Positions 33,223-41,678 are shown, numbered from the stretch's first letter. The stretch: 64,000 nt of DNA from Flavobacterium ammonificans (GCF_020885975.1 NZ_AP025183.1:1674001-1738000), one strand, 5' to 3'. Numbers and translations are program-made. Notes: a model not told the origin generated them from the letters alone.

Positions 33223-33582
33223 CTAGTCCTTTTTTTCGATTAAAGCTAAAATTTCACGTAGCTCTTCAGCTGAAATTTTTTCTTCTTCAGCAAAACAGGA
33301 AACTAGATTTTTGTACGAACTATTAAAGTAATTAGTAATAGCGGTATTCATAAATACTTTTCGATACTCCTCAATTGGAACAATAGGGAAGTACTGGTGG
33401 GTTTTACCGTAGGCATTGTAACCTACATATCCTTTCTCTTCTAAATTTCGAACAATAGTTGAGAGTGTATTGTAGTGTGGTTTATCCTCTACAATTTCTT
33501 CCATAATGTCTTTTACAAAAGCTCTTTTCAGCTTCCATAAAATGTGCATTATTTCTTCTTCTTTGTTGGTCAGTTTTTGCAT
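33223..33582 (-). CDS. blaI: BlaI/MecI-family repressor
   Basis: The 119-residue winged-helix repressor has the usual start KLTNKEEEIMHILWKLKRAF (residues 3-22), recognition region YNTLSTIVRNLEEKGYVGY, and the short dimerisation C-terminus. In known systems the M56 partner triggers cleavage of BlaI, freeing the operon; here the partner gene follows directly. Three inverted repeats upstream of its start, one inside the promoter spacer, are the likely operators, so the gene should repress its own operon. No beta-lactamase is near, so the regulated trait is probably envelope-related (barrel and GLPGLI proteins). Confidence 0.94.
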   Translation of the reverse strand: MQKLTNKEEEIMHILWKLKRAFVKDIMEEIVEDKPHYNTLSTIVRNLEEKGYVGYNAYGKTHQYFPIVPIEEYRKVFMNTAITNYFNSSYKNLVSCFAEEEKISAEELREILALIEKKD

Positions 33583-33601
33583 GGCTATAAATTTTATAGA
33601 C

Positions 33602-33666
33602 CAAACGTAAAACTATTATTTTAGTTATACAACTATTTTTATAGTTATTTAACTAATTTTTTAGTT
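33602..33666 (-). promoter_or_regulatory. blaI promoter with three 20-bp-spaced operator dyads
   Basis: The minus-strand -7 element TACGTTTG (plus 33602-33609) and a TTG (plus 33630-33632) are 20 bases apart. Three inverted repeats of the form AACTA-N6-TAGTT lie at 33611-33626, 33631-33646 and 33651-33666, with starts exactly 20 bases apart (about two helical turns), so all face the same side of the DNA. Dyad one fills the promoter spacer and dyad two starts at the -33 element, a classic repressor placement. Confidence 0.75.
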
Positions 33667-33677
33667 TTTAAGCTAAT

Positions 33678-34892
33678 TTATTGGGCTTGTTTAAGTAAAC
33701 GTTGCAACCAAATACAACACAATACAGCAATAACTCCCAATGTTCCCATTACAAACCAGTTAGCTTGGTAGTTGAAGTGGCTAATAATTTCTAACCCCAT
33801 TTTGGAACTGGCAATGTGCGCCAAACTGAAACTCATGGTAAATAAAGCCATATAACGGCCTTCGTGGCCTTTGGGAGCACGACTCAATGCAAAAGAATTG
33901 GAGAAGGGGAAAATAAACATTTCGCCAAAAGTAATGAAGAGTAAACTCACAATTAAGATCCCTGCCCAGGCATTCAATAGCAATACATAAAAACTAATTG
34001 ACATTAGTATGCTTCCCCACAAAATAATCTTGAGTTTACTAATCTCTTTGCGTTGGCAATAGCTAACGATGGGCATTTCTAGAAAGAAAATAAGAATTCC
34101 GTTGAAAGACAAAATCAGTCCGCTTTGAAACTCGGTTAAGCCAAAATGTTCGCTGTGATAGAGCGGTAGCGTAGTAAATAATTGAAAGAATAAAACCGCT
34201 GTTATGAAACAAACGAATAAGAAAATCCAAAATATTTTGTCTTTAAAAACGGATTCTCTTTTGGCTTCAGCTTCTTTTTTGGCAATTAAATCTTCAGGGA
34301 CTTTCTTTTCTTTTACCAATACTGCAAAAAGAACAATCGCTATAATACAAGAACTTCCATCTACCCAAAATAAAGCTTGGTAGCCTTGGCTTAATATAAT
34401 CAAACCACCTAAGGCGGGTCCAGCTGCAAAACCTAGATTGACAGCTAAACGAACTAAGGTCAAAGCGCGCGTACGATTTTCGGGTTTGGCATAGGTGCCT
34501 AATGACACAAACATGGCGGGACGAAACATATCGGCAATCACCATAATGGTAAACATACTGACGCATAAGGCCCAAAAAGATGTAATGTATTGCAAGAAAA
34601 AGAACATCACACCACTAGTAAATAAACTGAAAATCATGATTTTGTAAAACCCAATTTTGTCAGATAATTTTCCGCCTAACCAGGAGCCAAGCATCGAGCC
34701 AAAACCAAAACACACCATAATCCATCCTACTTGAGAATAGGAAAGATGCAAGTCTTCTTTGAGGTATTTGGATAGAAATGGCAAGACCATTGTTCCGGCG
34801 CGATTGATAAAAGTAATCAACGCCAAAATCCAAACCTCTCTTCGAAAGCCTCTAAAATTATTGATGTATCGTTGCAGTCCTGACTGAATCAT
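33678..34892 (-). CDS. Major facilitator superfamily transporter
   Basis: A 404-residue inner-membrane transporter with about 12 helices. The MFS signature between helices 2 and 3 is GGKLSDKIGFYKIM (about residues 75-88), with DMFRPAMF and RLAVNLGFAAGPALGG in the N-terminal half, as in drug-efflux-like (DHA1/YceE-like) members. A central cytoplasmic loop is charged (KEKKVPEDLIAKKEAEAKRE). Substrate cannot be told. It is a single gene: a -7 element (minus-strand TACCTTTG, plus 34909-34916) lies 17 bases upstream of its start, and the blaI control region begins just after its stop. Confidence 0.88.
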   Translation of the reverse strand: MIQSGLQRYINNFRGFRREVWILALITFINRAGTMVLPFLSKYLKEDLHLSYSQVGWIMVCFGFGSMLGSWLGGKLSDKIGFYKIMIFSLFTSGVMFFFLQYITSFWALCVSMFTIMVIADMFRPAMFVSLGTYAKPENRTRALTLVRLAVNLGFAAGPALGGLIILSQGYQALFWVDGSSCIIAIVLFAVLVKEKKVPEDLIAKKEAEAKRESVFKDKIFWIFLFVCFITAVLFFQLFTTLPLYHSEHFGLTEFQSGLILSFNGILIFFLEMPIVSYCQRKEISKLKIILWGSILMSISFYVLLLNAWAGILIVSLLFITFGEMFIFPFSNSFALSRAPKGHEGRYMALFTMSFSLAHIASSKMGLEIISHFNYQANWFVMGTLGVIAVLCCIWLQRLLKQAQ

Positions 34893-34987
34893 AGTAAAAA
34901 TTGTGTGGCAAAGGTACCAACTTTTAGCTAAGGATTTAGTCTTGAATTTAGGATGTTTTAAATTAATTTCATTTGCTTTTAAATTGC

Positions 34988-35017
34988 TTTGTTTTCTATT
35001 GGATTGTAGTATTTTTG
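34988..35017 (+). promoter_or_regulatory. Candidate promoter of the DUF1684-tatD-tcdA unit
   Basis: TTTG at 34988-34991 and TATTTTTG at 35010-35017 with an 18-base spacer; 17 bases before ATG 35034. Confidence 0.6.
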
Positions 35018-35033
35018 CTGAAATAATTTTCAG

Positions 35034-35636
35034 ATGAAGAAGGTAGTTGCTTTATTAATGATGATGCAATTTGGTTTTGGCTTTGCCCAAGCCCAATTTG
35101 ATTTGGCTAGTGTAGAAAAATTCCAAAAGGAATTGAATGCCGAATATGCCGATGCTAAAACGAGTCCGCTTTTACCCGAAGATTTAAAAGATTTCCAAAG
35201 CTTGGATTTTTATCCTGCTAATGCCCAATTTTTTGTAGTGGCTAAATTCATTCGCACTGAGAACGAGCAACCTTTTGAAATGAAGACTACTACGGCTAGA
35301 AAACCCGTTTATGTAAAATACGGAGAAGCGCATTTTAGTATTTACGGTCAAGATTTTAAGTTGAATATCTACAGAAATATAGAATTGTCTAAAAAAGAGC
35401 AATACAAAGACTATTTGTTTTTGCCTTTTTCGGATTTGACTTGTGGGAACGAAAGTTATATTGGGGGAAGATACCTTGATTTGGAAATCCCTCAAGCTGA
35501 TACTATTGTGATTGATTTCAATAGATCATACAATCCGTATTGTGCTTATAATCCTAAATATTCATGTCCGAAAGTGCCTTTGGAAAACGATTTAAAAATT
35601 GAAATTCGAGCGGGGGTAAAAAAGTTTCATGATTAA
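35034..35636 (+). CDS. DUF1684 family exported protein
   Basis: The 200-residue protein has a signal peptide (MKKVVALLMMMQFGFGFAQA) and then the DUF1684 domain, recognisable by the C-terminal block DLTCGNESYIGGRYLDLE and DFNRSYNPYCAYNPKYSCP with its conserved Asn/Tyr/Cys residues. Members are found across bacteria; function is not established. It is periplasmic or surface-exposed. Its stop overlaps the tatD-like start by 1 base, so the pair is translationally coupled. Confidence 0.9.
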   Translation: MKKVVALLMMMQFGFGFAQAQFDLASVEKFQKELNAEYADAKTSPLLPEDLKDFQSLDFYPANAQFFVVAKFIRTENEQPFEMKTTTARKPVYVKYGEAHFSIYGQDFKLNIYRNIELSKKEQYKDYLFLPFSDLTCGNESYIGGRYLDLEIPQADTIVIDFNRSYNPYCAYNPKYSCPKVPLENDLKIEIRAGVKKFHD

Positions 35637-36310
35637 TGCAGTACTTTAATTTACATACGCATTCGTATAGCAATCAATCAGATGTGATTGAATTAGTCAA
35701 TCAATATCCTCAAGAATTTAATGATGAAATTCCGAATTATTCTATTGGAATTCACCCTTGGTTTATTGTGGAAGATCGTATCGAAAGTGATTTGGCTATT
35801 ATTGAAAGTAAATTAAAAGAAAAAAATTGTTTGGCAGTAGGCGAGTGCGGTTTGGACAAGCGAATTGAAATTCCGGTTCAATTACAGCAAGCCGTTTTTG
35901 AACGTCAATTGCTTTTGGCAGAACAATACCAAAAACCAGTTGTAATTCATTGTGTAGCGGCTTTTCAGGAGTTGATTGCGATTAAAAAGCGATTGAAAAT
36001 TTCGGTTCCTTTTCTCATACATGGATTTTCTAAAAATGAATCCGTAGCCAAGGAATTAGTAGCAAATGGTTGTTGTATTTCATTTGGAAAATATTTATTG
36101 CGAATGCCCCAATTAGAATCTGTTTTTTGTGCCATGCCTAACGACCGATTTTTTTTGGAAACCGATACAGACGAACAAACGATTCAAGAAGTGTATGATT
36201 TAGCTGCACAATATAAAGGGCTTTCAGTTGCTCAAATGCAAGAAATAGTGAATACTAATTTTAATACCATTTTTGCTACCCATTTAACAAATAACCAAAT
36301 AAACTTATAA
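35636..36310 (+). CDS. TatD-family metal-dependent hydrolase
   Basis: This 224-residue TIM-barrel amidohydrolase-like enzyme has metal ligands visible in NLHTHSY (residues 4-10), VGECGLDKR (Glu), PVVIHCV and FLIHGFSK (His) and LETDTDE (Asp). It is about 35 residues shorter than E. coli TatD/YcfH, as is usual for Bacteroidota members. TatD proteins are reported as metal-dependent 3'-5' deoxyribonucleases with roles in repair; the precise substrate here is unknown. It is in an operon with the DUF1684 gene and probably tcdA (20 bases downstream). Confidence 0.88.
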   Translation: MQYFNLHTHSYSNQSDVIELVNQYPQEFNDEIPNYSIGIHPWFIVEDRIESDLAIIESKLKEKNCLAVGECGLDKRIEIPVQLQQAVFERQLLLAEQYQKPVVIHCVAAFQELIAIKKRLKISVPFLIHGFSKNESVAKELVANGCCISFGKYLLRMPQLESVFCAMPNDRFFLETDTDEQTIQEVYDLAAQYKGLSVAQMQEIVNTNFNTIFATHLTNNQINL

Positions 36311-36330
36311 ACTAATAAACAATCAATAGT

Positions 36331-37050
36331 ATGGCAGAGTGGACAGAAAGAGCCGAATTATTATTTAAAAAAGAAGGATTAGAAAAATTACAAAACGCTA
36401 AAGTATTAGTCGTTGGCTTAGGAGGTGTGGGTTCTTTTGCGGCTGAATTTTTAGCAAGAGCAGGAGTTGGCACTATGACTATCGTTGATGGAGATGTAGT
36501 GGATATTACCAATATTAACAGACAATTACCTGCTTTACATTCTACCGTTGGTCAACCTAAAATTTCCATTGTGGGTGATCGTTTAATGGACATTAATCCC
36601 GAATTACAATTGACTCGAATCCAAGAATTTTTATCGCCAGAGCGTGCGTTTGAATTGGTTTCAACAGAATTTGATTATGTTTTGGATTGTATCGATAGCG
36701 TTACACCCAAATTGAATTTAATTATCGCTGCCAAAAGAAAAGGGGTAAAAGTAATCAGCAGTATGGGCGCTGGAGGTAAAATGGAAGCGGCTAAAGTAAA
36801 AGTTTCTGATATTAGTAAAACAGAAAATTGCTTTTTAGCGCGAACCATCAAACGCCGTTTGAAAGAAGTAAAAATTGACAAAGGAGTGAAAGTAGTTTTC
36901 TCTTCAGAAATTCAGGACGAAACAAGTTTAAAAACAACTGACGGAAAGAATTTCAAGAAATCATTTTACGGCACTAACAGTTATATGCCTGGATTGTTTG
37001 GCTTGTATGCAGCAGAAACCGTGATTCGCTATTTATTAAACAGAGACTAA
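36331..37050 (+). CDS. tcdA: tRNA threonylcarbamoyladenosine dehydratase
   Basis: TcdA is an E1-like (ThiF/MoeB fold) ATP-dependent enzyme that cyclises t6A37 of tRNA to ct6A. The 239-residue protein has the nucleotide-binding VVGLGGVGSFAAEFLARAG (residues 26-44), the conserved DGDVVDITNINRQ (Asp and Arg for ATP) and SMGAGGKMEAAKVKVSDI that separates TcdA from ThiF and MoeB. The CxxC zinc pairs of ThiF/MoeB are missing, as expected. The length agrees with the family. Confidence 0.92.
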   Translation: MAEWTERAELLFKKEGLEKLQNAKVLVVGLGGVGSFAAEFLARAGVGTMTIVDGDVVDITNINRQLPALHSTVGQPKISIVGDRLMDINPELQLTRIQEFLSPERAFELVSTEFDYVLDCIDSVTPKLNLIIAAKRKGVKVISSMGAGGKMEAAKVKVSDISKTENCFLARTIKRRLKEVKIDKGVKVVFSSEIQDETSLKTTDGKNFKKSFYGTNSYMPGLFGLYAAETVIRYLLNRD

Positions 37051-37071
37051 TTAGTTTTAGATAAATCAACT

Positions 37072-37728
37072 ATGATACAGACGGTGATTTTTGACATGGA
37101 TGGAGTAATTGTGGATACCGAACCGGTTCATCGCTATGCCTATTTCAAACAATTTGAGGAACTGAATATTGAAGTAACCGAGGCAATGTATACTTCGTTT
37201 ACTGGATTTTCGACTCGAAATACGTTTCAAACTTTAAAAGAACAATTTCAATTAGAGCAGGAGGTAGAAGACTTGATTCAGCGAAAGAGAAGTATCTTTA
37301 ATGATGCTTTTGATACCAAAGAAGATTTGGAATTGCTTGAAGGTGTAAGAGCTTTAATAGAAGATTTACATCAAAACGGAATTCAATTGATTTTAGCTTC
37401 TTCGGCTTCGAAAGTGACGATTGATCGCGTTTTTACTCGTTTTGGCTTACATGACTATTTTACTCATATTGTCAGTGGAGAAGATTTTCCAAAATCCAAA
37501 CCACATCCAGCAATTTTTGAACATGCGGCTTCTTTATCAATTGCGCCAAAAGAAAATTGTATTGTGATTGAAGATAGTACGAATGGCGTAAAAGCAGCCA
37601 AAGCCGCCGGAATTTTTTGTGTGGGATATGTAAGTGCACATTCAAAAGATCAAAATCTTGATGCAGCAGATTGTATCATTAATCATTTTAATGAGCTAAA
37701 TGCTCAAGCTGTCAAGATATTAAATTAA
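37072..37728 (+). CDS. HAD-superfamily phosphatase / beta-phosphoglucomutase-like
   Basis: The 218-residue HAD hydrolase of subfamily I has a helical cap. Motif I is FDMDGVIVDTEPVH (residues 6-19), motif II LILASSAS, motif III Lys in GEDFPKSKPHPAIF and motif IV VIEDSTNGVKAAKAAG. The pattern fits the beta-phosphoglucomutase / 2-deoxyglucose-6-phosphatase group; the substrate is probably a small sugar phosphate but cannot be fixed. It follows tcdA by 21 bases and may be co-transcribed with it. Confidence 0.9.
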   Translation: MIQTVIFDMDGVIVDTEPVHRYAYFKQFEELNIEVTEAMYTSFTGFSTRNTFQTLKEQFQLEQEVEDLIQRKRSIFNDAFDTKEDLELLEGVRALIEDLHQNGIQLILASSASKVTIDRVFTRFGLHDYFTHIVSGEDFPKSKPHPAIFEHAASLSIAPKENCIVIEDSTNGVKAAKAAGIFCVGYVSAHSKDQNLDAADCIINHFNELNAQAVKILN

Positions 37729-37786
37729 AATTAACACTTCGCATTCATTTGAATTTGTAAATTTGGAATCAATTAAAAATAAAACT

Positions 37787-38632
37787 ATGAAAAAAATAAT
37801 TTTTGCATTAGCCGTATTAATTTCTCAATTTGTTGCACAAGCACAAATCAAAACACCACAGTCTAGCCCTAGAGCTATAGTTAGTCAAATGGTTGGATTA
37901 ACAGAAGTTGATTTAAATTATTCGCGTCCAGGAGCAAAAGGAAGACCTGTTTTTGGAAATTTGGTTCCTTTTGGTAAACTTTGGAGAACGGGTGCCAATG
38001 AAAATACAACAATCTCATTCAGTGATGATGTAGTTATTGATGGCAAAACCTTAAAAAAAGGAAAATATGCCTTGTATACAGTGCCAAGAATTGAAAGTTG
38101 GGATGTTATTTTTTATACAACAACTGACAATTGGGGGTTACCTCAAGAATTCAATGAAGCCAATGTTGCCTTGAAAACTACTGTTAAGGAAGAAGCTTTA
38201 TCAAAACCAGTTGAGAACTTAACTATTGCCATTTCTAATCTGGACAATAATTCGGCTAAATTAGAAATCTCTTGGGAGAACTCTTTTGTAAGTTTGAAAT
38301 TTGAGGTTCCAACTCAAAAAACGGCTATGGCTAGTATAGATAAAGTTTTAGCTGGACCAACCGCTAATGATTATTATTCGGCTGCCAATTATTTGTTCCA
38401 GTCTAATTCTGATATGGGTAAATCCTTAGATTACGTTAATAAATCGTTGGAGATGAGTAAAGTTAAACCATTTTGGTATTTACGCCTTAAATCTGTAATT
38501 CAAGCTAAAATGGGAGATAAATCAGGAGCAATTGAAACTGCTAAACTATCGCTTGAAGCTGCTGAAGAAGCTAAGAATCAAGATTACGTTAAGATGAATA
38601 AAGATAGTATTGCTGAATGGAGCAAAAAATAA
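37787..38632 (+). CDS. DUF2911 family exported protein
   Basis: The protein has 281 residues from ATG 37787, chosen because it begins a signal peptide (MKKIIFALAVLISQFVAQAQ); the upstream in-frame start would place extra residues over the -7 element TAAATTTG (37758-37765). The DUF2911 domain (about residues 22-165) carries the conserved YSRPGAKGRPVFG, GKLWRTGANENTTI and GKYALYTVP blocks. The C-terminal 100 residues are TPR-like helices (YFYSAANYLFQ-like, YVNKSLEMSKVKPFWYLRLK). Function is unknown; it is periplasmic. It is followed by a strong terminator. Confidence 0.88.
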   Translation: MKKIIFALAVLISQFVAQAQIKTPQSSPRAIVSQMVGLTEVDLNYSRPGAKGRPVFGNLVPFGKLWRTGANENTTISFSDDVVIDGKTLKKGKYALYTVPRIESWDVIFYTTTDNWGLPQEFNEANVALKTTVKEEALSKPVENLTIAISNLDNNSAKLEISWENSFVSLKFEVPTQKTAMASIDKVLAGPTANDYYSAANYLFQSNSDMGKSLDYVNKSLEMSKVKPFWYLRLKSVIQAKMGDKSGAIETAKLSLEAAEEAKNQDYVKMNKDSIAEWSKK

Positions 38633-38650
38633 TTAGAAATTCATTTCATT

Positions 38651-38683
38651 AAAAATCCCGTTTCAATTGAAACGGGATTTTTT
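38651..38683. terminator. Bidirectional terminator between DUF2911 gene and symporter
   Basis: Perfect stem ATCCCGTTTC-AATT-GAAACGGGAT (38655-38678) with an A-run before and a T-run after, serving the converging genes on both strands. Confidence 0.92.
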
Positions 38684-40408
38684 TTAGTCTATAAAAGCTT
38701 TCTGATTTTTGAATACCAATCGTTCTAATAACCAAGACAAGATCATTGTTAATAGTGCACCTATGAAATTAAGCCATAAATAGCCTAGTTTTTCTTCGCC
38801 ACTTGGATAAATATAAATAGCAAAGTAATAGATGATGAATATAGTAATTTGGCTAAAAACAGCACTGTAAAAAATGGCATCCGATTGAATTCGTTTAGAG
38901 TAAACACCTACTAAGAATATTCCCAAAACAGTTCCGTAAAAAATGGAGCCAATAATGTTAACCAATTGGATTAAGTTTTCGAATAAAGTGCCAATACAAG
39001 CAAATAGAATCGCCACAATTCCCCAAAAAAGTGTGAAAATTTTACTGGCTCTAAGATAATGTTGGTCTGATTTTTCTTCTACTAAATTACGTTTATAAAT
39101 ATCAATGGTTGTGGTCGAAGCCAATGCATTCAAACCGGAAGCTGTGGATGACATGGCTGCTGAAATGATTACAGCTAATAACAATCCAATGAGTCCTTTG
39201 GGTAAGTAATTTAAGATAAAATGAAAAAAGACATAATCTTTATCATTCGTTTCATTGTTTTTATTGGCTTTAGAGATCAATTCTTTAGCACGATCGCGTA
39301 AATCTTTTTCTTTATCTGATAAAGATATCATTTCTTTACGCAGAATAGGATTGTCATAATCCTGATTCAACTGTTCCATGTACAAGAGGTTGATTACTTT
39401 CTTGTCTTCCGATATTAGCTCTAATTTTTTTTCGAGTAGATTGTATTCACTTTTATAGGGTGAATTTTCAACACTAATTTTGTTATTCGGATTAAAATTT
39501 AAAGGTACTGGGTTAAATTGGAAAAAGACAAAAACAAGTACACCTGTTAACAAAATAAAGAATTGCATAGGAACTTTGAGTATGCCGTTCATTATTAAAC
39601 CCATCTGACTTTCTTTTACCGTTTTCCCAGATAAATAACGTCCTACTTGAGATTGATCTGTACCAAAATAAGCCAAAGCCAAGAAAAAACCTCCTGTAAT
39701 TCCACTCCAAAAAGTATATTTTTCTTCTGGATCAAAAGAAAAATTGACAATATTCATTTTATCATTGGCGCCAGCAATATGCATGGCATTACTAAAACTC
39801 ATATCATTTGGCAAGTAATACAGTATCCAAAAAAAGGTGATAAGCATTCCTAACAAGATGATAAACATTTGTTGCTTTTGGGTTACGTTCACCGATTTAG
39901 TTCCGCCAGTTACAGTGTAAACAATTACCAATAGGCCGATAATGATATTAAGGTAGTTAATATTCCAACCTAATAAACCAGATAAAATAATTGCTGGAGC
40001 GTAAATAGTTAATCCAGTACCTAATCCTCTTTGGAACAAAAATAGAAAGGCCGCTAATGAACGTGTTCGAGTATCGAAACGTTTTCCTAAATATTCGTAA
40101 GCGGTATAGACTTTGTATTTATGATAAATTGGAATAAATGTTAAGGAAACAATCACCATGGCTATGGGTAAACCAAAATAAAACTGTACAAAACCCATTC
40201 CGTCATGATAGGCTTGACCTGGAGTAGATAAAAATGTGATAGCACTTGCTTGAGTCGCCATAACGGATAGACCTATGATATGCCAAGGTGTTTCATTACT
40301 ACCTAAAATATAATCTTGGACATTTTTACTTCCATTGGTTTTCCAAACGCCATATATTACTATAAATAGTAAGGTAACAATTAATATTATCCAGTCAAAT
40401 AATTGCAT
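38684..40408 (-). CDS. Sodium:solute symporter (SSS family) with a charged insertion
   Basis: This 574-residue inner-membrane transporter uses a sodium gradient to import a small solute. SSS hallmarks are LGSNETPWHIIGLSVMATQASAITFLSTPGQAY (the first part of the unwound helix region, residues 36-68), YLGKRFDTRTRSLAAFLFL and GGTKSVNVTQKQQMFIIL. About 13 helices are seen. Between two C-terminal helices is an unusual 90-residue hydrophilic insertion (about residues 306-393) rich in Lys/Glu and likely coiled-coil. The substrate cannot be told (sugar, sialic acid or amino acid in relatives). A 34-residue membrane peptide gene ends 3 bases before its start. Confidence 0.9.
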   Translation of the reverse strand: MQLFDWIILIVTLLFIVIYGVWKTNGSKNVQDYILGSNETPWHIIGLSVMATQASAITFLSTPGQAYHDGMGFVQFYFGLPIAMVIVSLTFIPIYHKYKVYTAYEYLGKRFDTRTRSLAAFLFLFQRGLGTGLTIYAPAIILSGLLGWNINYLNIIIGLLVIVYTVTGGTKSVNVTQKQQMFIILLGMLITFFWILYYLPNDMSFSNAMHIAGANDKMNIVNFSFDPEEKYTFWSGITGGFFLALAYFGTDQSQVGRYLSGKTVKESQMGLIMNGILKVPMQFFILLTGVLVFVFFQFNPVPLNFNPNNKISVENSPYKSEYNLLEKKLELISEDKKVINLLYMEQLNQDYDNPILRKEMISLSDKEKDLRDRAKELISKANKNNETNDKDYVFFHFILNYLPKGLIGLLLAVIISAAMSSTASGLNALASTTTIDIYKRNLVEEKSDQHYLRASKIFTLFWGIVAILFACIGTLFENLIQLVNIIGSIFYGTVLGIFLVGVYSKRIQSDAIFYSAVFSQITIFIIYYFAIYIYPSGEEKLGYLWLNFIGALLTMILSWLLERLVFKNQKAFID

Positions 40409-40411
40409 TGC

Positions 40412-40516
40412 TTAAGCGTATAATTGCATTATGAAATAAAAAAATAGAATATACACCGCATTAATTAGGAGTACCCAAGTATATCTTTTTTTCCAAACGG
40501 TATTTTTTAAATTCAT
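40412..40516 (-). CDS. 34-residue single-pass membrane peptide coupled to the symporter
   Basis: A short minus-strand frame from ATG 40516 to TAA 40412 encodes 34 residues: MNLKNTVWKKRYTWVLLINA then a hydrophobic segment with VYILFFYFIM, ending LYA. The positive cluster KKR before one membrane helix predicts N-in topology. The stop is 3 bases before the symporter ATG and the start is 25 bases after the upstream mechanosensitive-channel gene, so it fills the gap exactly. By analogy with small partners of SSS transporters (YhdT with PanF, YjcH with ActP) it may be an accessory subunit; this is inference, as no sequence family is recognised. Confidence 0.65.
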   Translation of the reverse strand: MNLKNTVWKKRYTWVLLINAVYILFFYFIMQLYA

Positions 40517-40540
40517 ACTCTATGCGTTTGAGTGTTCTCT

Positions 40541-41080
40541 TTAGTCTGTGAATTCAGAGGATAGAAATTCGGTTTTAACAATAGAAATTCCTTTTTGTAA
40601 TACTAAAGAGTTGGGGTATATTACTAACTCACCTTCCTTTGTAATCATACTTATATAAAAAGCACCAATATCATCAATTTCAGCTATAATTGAAAAATCT
40701 TTATCGTGAATTTGAATTGTATCTCCAATTTTGAAAGGATACGAAAAAAACAATATTATTCCTGAGGTAATGTTACTCAAGATAGACCATTGGGCAACCA
40801 TAGCGACACCCACAACTGTTGCCAATGAGGAAACTGCAATAATAATATCTTTTGCATCAACTCCCCAAATTATGGTAAGAGCAATAATTAGAAATATATT
40901 AATTAGCAAATGGAGGTATTTGATAACTAAATTAGTTCTACGTTCGACAGTTTGGCTTAAACGAGCGTATCGGCGAACTAATTTTGTTGTAATGACACGT
41001 AAAACGACCAATAAAATCAACACAATTCCAGTAGCTATGGCTTCTCGGGCATAATCATCAAATAATGTAGTAGTCATCAT
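40541..41080 (-). CDS. Small MscS-like mechanosensitive channel
   Basis: The 179-residue inner-membrane protein has helices at about residues 14-30, 52-70 and 75-105, followed by an MscS beta-domain (NITSGIILFFSYPFKIGDTIQIHD, residues about 106-129 in part, then VIYPNSLVLQKGI). The pore helix is rich in small residues (SSLATVVGVAMVA). It lacks most of the C-terminal alpha/beta vestibule of E. coli MscS (286 residues), so it is a minimal member. Role: pressure release on osmotic downshift, inferred from the family. It lies 1 base after the maf stop. Confidence 0.85.
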   Translation of the reverse strand: MMTTTLFDDYAREAIATGIVLILLVVLRVITTKLVRRYARLSQTVERRTNLVIKYLHLLINIFLIIALTIIWGVDAKDIIIAVSSLATVVGVAMVAQWSILSNITSGIILFFSYPFKIGDTIQIHDKDFSIIAEIDDIGAFYISMITKEGELVIYPNSLVLQKGISIVKTEFLSSEFTD

Positions 41081-41081
41081 A

Positions 41082-41669
41082 TTATTTATCTAAATTGTTT
41101 AAATACTCAAAAACTTTATCCGTAGGCATTCCCATTACATTGGTATAGGAACCTTCTACTTTAGCAACGCCAATAAAACCAATCCATTCCTGAATACCGT
41201 AAGCACCCGCTTTATCAAAAGGTTTATAATGCTCCAAATAGTAGTCAATCACCGCATCGGTTAGTGGGTTAAATGTCACTTTTGTAATTTCAGAAATCAG
41301 TTCTGTGTTGGTTTTTGTTTTAAAACAAACCGAAGTAATCACTTCGTGCGTTGCATTTGAAAGTGATTTTAATATTGCAAAAGCATCCTCATTATCTCTG
41401 GGTTTACCCAAAGCTTTATCGTTGTGCCAAACAATAGTATCACTTGTGATTAGGATTTCGTTATCGTTTAATTCCCCTTCAAAAGCATTGGCTTTTAGCT
41501 CGGCTAAATAATTGGTAATTTCACCTGCCTTCAATTCCGGTGGATAGATTTCTTCAATTTCTTTAAGACGAATTTCAAAATCCAAATCCAAATCTTTGAA
41601 AAACTGTTGGCGTCTCGGTGAACCCGAAGCTAAAATTATGGAATAGTTGGCTAATTTGTGTTTAAGCAT
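41082..41669 (-). CDS. maf: Maf-family nucleoside triphosphate pyrophosphatase
   Basis: The 195-residue enzyme hydrolyses (mis-made) nucleoside triphosphates such as dTTP/UTP to monophosphates and pyrophosphate. The family start is IILASGSPRRQQFFKDL (residues 12-28), with the catalytic Asp in LITSDTIVWHNDKALGKP and KAGAYGIQEW (YGIQ) near the C-terminus. The gene follows the HAD phosphatase gene by 9 bases, an order often seen in this phylum. Confidence 0.94.
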   Translation of the reverse strand: MLKHKLANYSIILASGSPRRQQFFKDLDLDFEIRLKEIEEIYPPELKAGEITNYLAELKANAFEGELNDNEILITSDTIVWHNDKALGKPRDNEDAFAILKSLSNATHEVITSVCFKTKTNTELISEITKVTFNPLTDAVIDYYLEHYKPFDKAGAYGIQEWIGFIGVAKVEGSYTNVMGMPTDKVFEYLNNLDK

Positions 41670-41678
41670 TTGTTGGTT

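Noticed and set aside
31179..33582. Beta-lactam resistance locus
   Set aside because: BlaR1 has no penicillin-binding sensor domain and there is no beta-lactamase gene in the operon.
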